From positions 1 through 64,000 of the forward strand of contig JASJCB010000103.1 of NCBI GenBank assembly GCA_030066195.1: a DNA stretch of 64,000 nt. Direction: 5' to 3'. Every line of letters begins with the position of its first letter. Position 1 is the stretch's first letter. A program made the position numbers and the translations under genes. The stretch comes from Acidobacteriota bacterium (lineage in GTDB: Bacteria; Acidobacteriota; Holophagae; Acanthopleuribacterales; Acanthopleuribacteraceae). The notes under the pieces were generated by a model. It was not told the origin of the DNA. It did not search any database and saw only the letters and a program-made list of their open reading frames with translations. This document shows positions 62,098 to 64,000 of the stretch, one piece after another.

Positions 62098-64000
62098 ATG
62101 ACCAGCCATCTCGATCAGCTTTGTATCAACACCATAAGGACGCTTTCCATCGACGCCATCCAGAAGGCGAATTCCGGCCATCCCGGCCTACCGATGGGCG
62201 CCGCCCCAATGGCCTACGCGCTTTGGCAAAACCATTTCAAACACAATCCCGCCGATCCCGACTGGGCGGACCGAGACCGTTTCGTACTTTCCGCGGGTCA
62301 CGGCAGCATGCTGCTGTACTCCTTGTTGCACCTTACCGGCTACGAGGTCAGCCTGGACGATATCAAAAACTTTCGCCAGTGGGGCAGCAACACACCCGGC
62401 CACCCGGAAAACCATATGACGCCCGGTGTGGAAGCCACCACCGGTCCTCTGGGTCAGGGCACCGCCAATGCCGTGGGTATGGCTATTGCCGAACGCTACC
62501 TGGCCAATATGTTCAACCGACCCGGTTACGAGATCGTGGATCACTACACCTACGCCCTGGTCGGTGACGGTTGCTTGATGGAAGGTATCTCTGCCGAGGC
62601 AAGCTCCATGGCCGGCCACCTGAAGCTGGGCAAGCTGATCTATCTCTACGACTCCAACGATATCTCGCTGGACGGACCCACCAGCATGGCCTTTACCGAG
62701 GATGTGGCCAGGCGCTATGAAGCCTATGGCTGGCAGGTGATCACGGTAGAAAACGGCGATACCGATGTAAGAGCCCTGAACGACGCCATTGCCGCCGCCA
62801 AGACCGAAACCGGACGGCCGAGTCTGCTGGTCATCAAAACCACCATCGGTTACGGCTCCCCCAACAAGGCCGGTACTTCCGGCGTACACGGCGCGCCCTT
62901 GGGTCCCGACGAAATACAACTGACCCGCAAGCAACTGGGCTGGGAATCCGACGGCGATTTCAGCCTGCCCGGCGAGGCTTTGGATCATTTCCACACCGCC
63001 GTGACACGCGGCAAGGAGGCCCAAAGCTCCTGGAACGCCATGTTCGACAATTACGCCAAGGAACATCCCGAGGCGGCGAAAGCATGGACGCGTTGCCTGA
63101 ACGGCGAGTTACCCGACGATTATCGCGACGGTCTGCCCGATTTCGAAGCGGGCGGCAAAATTGCGACACGCGCCTCCTCCGGCCAGGTGCTGAACGGACT
63201 GGCAAGTAAGATCGACAACCTGATGGGCGGTGATGCGGATCTTTCCTGCTCCACCAAAACCCTGCTCAAGGGCGCGGGCGATTTCAACGGCCAAAGCGGC
63301 GAGGGCCGCAACATCCGCTACGGGGTGCGCGAACACGCCATGGGCGCGGTAGCCAACGGCATCACACTGCACGGCGGCGTGAAGACCTTCACCGCCACCT
63401 TCGGCTGTTTCGCCGATTACATGAAGCCCGCCTTGCGCCTGGCTTCGCTGAGTCATCTGCCAAGCATTTTCGTATTCACCCACGACTCCATCGCCCTGGG
63501 TGAAGACGGACCCACGCACCAACCGGTGGAGCACCTGCTGTCCCTGCGCGCAATCCCCAACCATCTGGTCATCCGTCCCGCGGACGCCACGGAAACCGCG
63601 GAGGCGTGGTGCATTGCCCTGGAGCAGACCGAGACACCGACCTCGCTGTTCTTCTCCCGTCAGGGTCTGCCGACGCTGGACCGCGACAAACTGGCACCGG
63701 CGGACGGTGTGCGCAAGGGCGGTTACATCCTGGCCGAAGCGGACGGGGACAACCCGGACGTCATTCTCATTGCCACGGGTTCCGAAGTCGCCCTGGCTTT
63801 GGCAGCCCGCGAGGCTTTGCAAGCCGACGGCAAGGCGACGCGCGTGGTCTCCCTGCCCTGCTGGGAACTGTTCGAGCAACAGGACGACGCCTACCGCAAC
63901 ACGGTCATCCCCGGCGACCACGGTTGCCGCGTGGCTGTCGAGGCCGGCGTCAGCCTGGGCTGGGAGCGCTACGTGGGCAACGGCCGCGTGATCGGCGTCG
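62098..64000 (+). CDS. tkt: Transketolase, 3' end beyond the window
   Basis: The first 634 codons of a TPP-dependent transketolase of the pentose phosphate pathway; a normal enzyme has about 665, so roughly 30 are missing. The ATG has GGGGAGC upstream. Conserved sites are all present: IQKANSGHPGLPMGAAPMAYALW, LSAGHGSMLLYSLLHL, the TPP/Mg motif VGDGCLMEGISAEAS, YDSNDISLDG, the catalytic Glu region REHAMGAVANGI, and THDSIALGEDGPTHQPVEHL. The frame runs open to the last base, so the product is truncated by the window edge, not by mutation. Confidence 0.97.
   Translation, partial: MTSHLDQLCINTIRTLSIDAIQKANSGHPGLPMGAAPMAYALWQNHFKHNPADPDWADRDRFVLSAGHGSMLLYSLLHLTGYEVSLDDIKNFRQWGSNTPGHPENHMTPGVEATTGPLGQGTANAVGMAIAERYLANMFNRPGYEIVDHYTYALVGDGCLMEGISAEASSMAGHLKLGKLIYLYDSNDISLDGPTSMAFTEDVARRYEAYGWQVITVENGDTDVRALNDAIAAAKTETGRPSLLVIKTTIGYGSPNKAGTSGVHGAPLGPDEIQLTRKQLGWESDGDFSLPGEALDHFHTAVTRGKEAQSSWNAMFDNYAKEHPEAAKAWTRCLNGELPDDYRDGLPDFEAGGKIATRASSGQVLNGLASKIDNLMGGDADLSCSTKTLLKGAGDFNGQSGEGRNIRYGVREHAMGAVANGITLHGGVKTFTATFGCFADYMKPALRLASLSHLPSIFVFTHDSIALGEDGPTHQPVEHLLSLRAIPNHLVIRPADATETAEAWCIALEQTETPTSLFFSRQGLPTLDRDKLAPADGVRKGGYILAEADGDNPDVILIATGSEVALALAAREALQADGKATRVVSLPCWELFEQQDDAYRNTVIPGDHGCRVAVEAGVSLGWERYVGNGRVIGV

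Overview
The window is about 64 kb of moderately GC-rich chromosomal DNA from a Gram-negative bacterium. The cell-envelope evidence is a TonB-dependent receptor, an O-antigen-ligase-like protein, a lipoprotein, a type IV pilus motor ATPase and many signal peptides. Several family types suggest Acidobacteriota (perhaps the Holophagae/Acanthopleuribacter side) or a neighbouring phylum: a TonB receptor with an N-terminal carboxypeptidase-regulatory domain, 'GDW..WRGP' PQQ-like propellers, very large Reg_prop sensor kinases and many mersacidin-type leaders. That placement is inference only. I saw no rRNA, tRNA, CRISPR array or complete insertion sequence. The last gene, transketolase, runs off the right edge.

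Layout. 0.3-11.2 kb: a glycosyltransferase, then a wall-recycling pair (long MurQ/GCKR-like etherase and a GH3 hexosaminidase fused to a beta-lactamase-fold hydrolase), a TonB-dependent receptor and a gamma-glutamyltransferase. 11.6-17.4 kb: a lanthipeptide island with two intact mersacidin-family precursors flanking a LanM synthetase that has lost its centre and is frameshifted, plus a 753-residue protein of unknown function and a DUF962 protein. 17.5-20.7 kb: a metal-efflux locus (His-rich peptide, ArsR/SmtB repressor, ZIP-like/SO_0444-type fused permease). 21.3-31.0 kb: a repeat-rich surface protein, three PQQ-like beta-propeller proteins and a HupE/UreJ membrane protein. 31.4-34.4 kb: a methyltransferase-like protein and an O-antigen ligase-like protein whose 3' ends overlap by 82 bp.

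34.8-43.0 kb: a direct tandem duplication of about 4.1 kb, each copy holding one roughly 1,320-residue Reg_prop/Y_Y_Y/GAF histidine kinase and its upstream region. 43.2-44.0 kb: a cluster of inverted 15-18 bp motifs and an orphan second-type RiPP precursor with six cysteines. 44.2-46.7 kb: cheD-cheR-cheB, with the CheD catalytic cysteine replaced by serine. 46.9-54.8 kb: a PD-(D/E)XK-like nuclease with 27-bp in-frame tandem repeats, a giant beta-helix/fibronectin surface protein, and a Cys-rich exported protein next to a cysteine-free redoxin-fold protein. 54.9-64 kb is mostly housekeeping: methyltransferase, GDPD, lipoprotein, TerC, PilT/PilU, IlvE, acylphosphatase and transketolase.

The most notable system is the lanthipeptide locus. 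Both substrates look intact (leader, GG site, conserved C-terminal Cys pattern), but the adjacent LanM keeps only the front of the dehydratase and most of the cyclase. Either modification is done by an enzyme elsewhere, the locus is recently dead, or only part of the chemistry is kept. No RiPP transporter is nearby. A second, different RiPP precursor at 43.8 kb is also an orphan, which fits a genome where precursors are scattered away from their enzymes.
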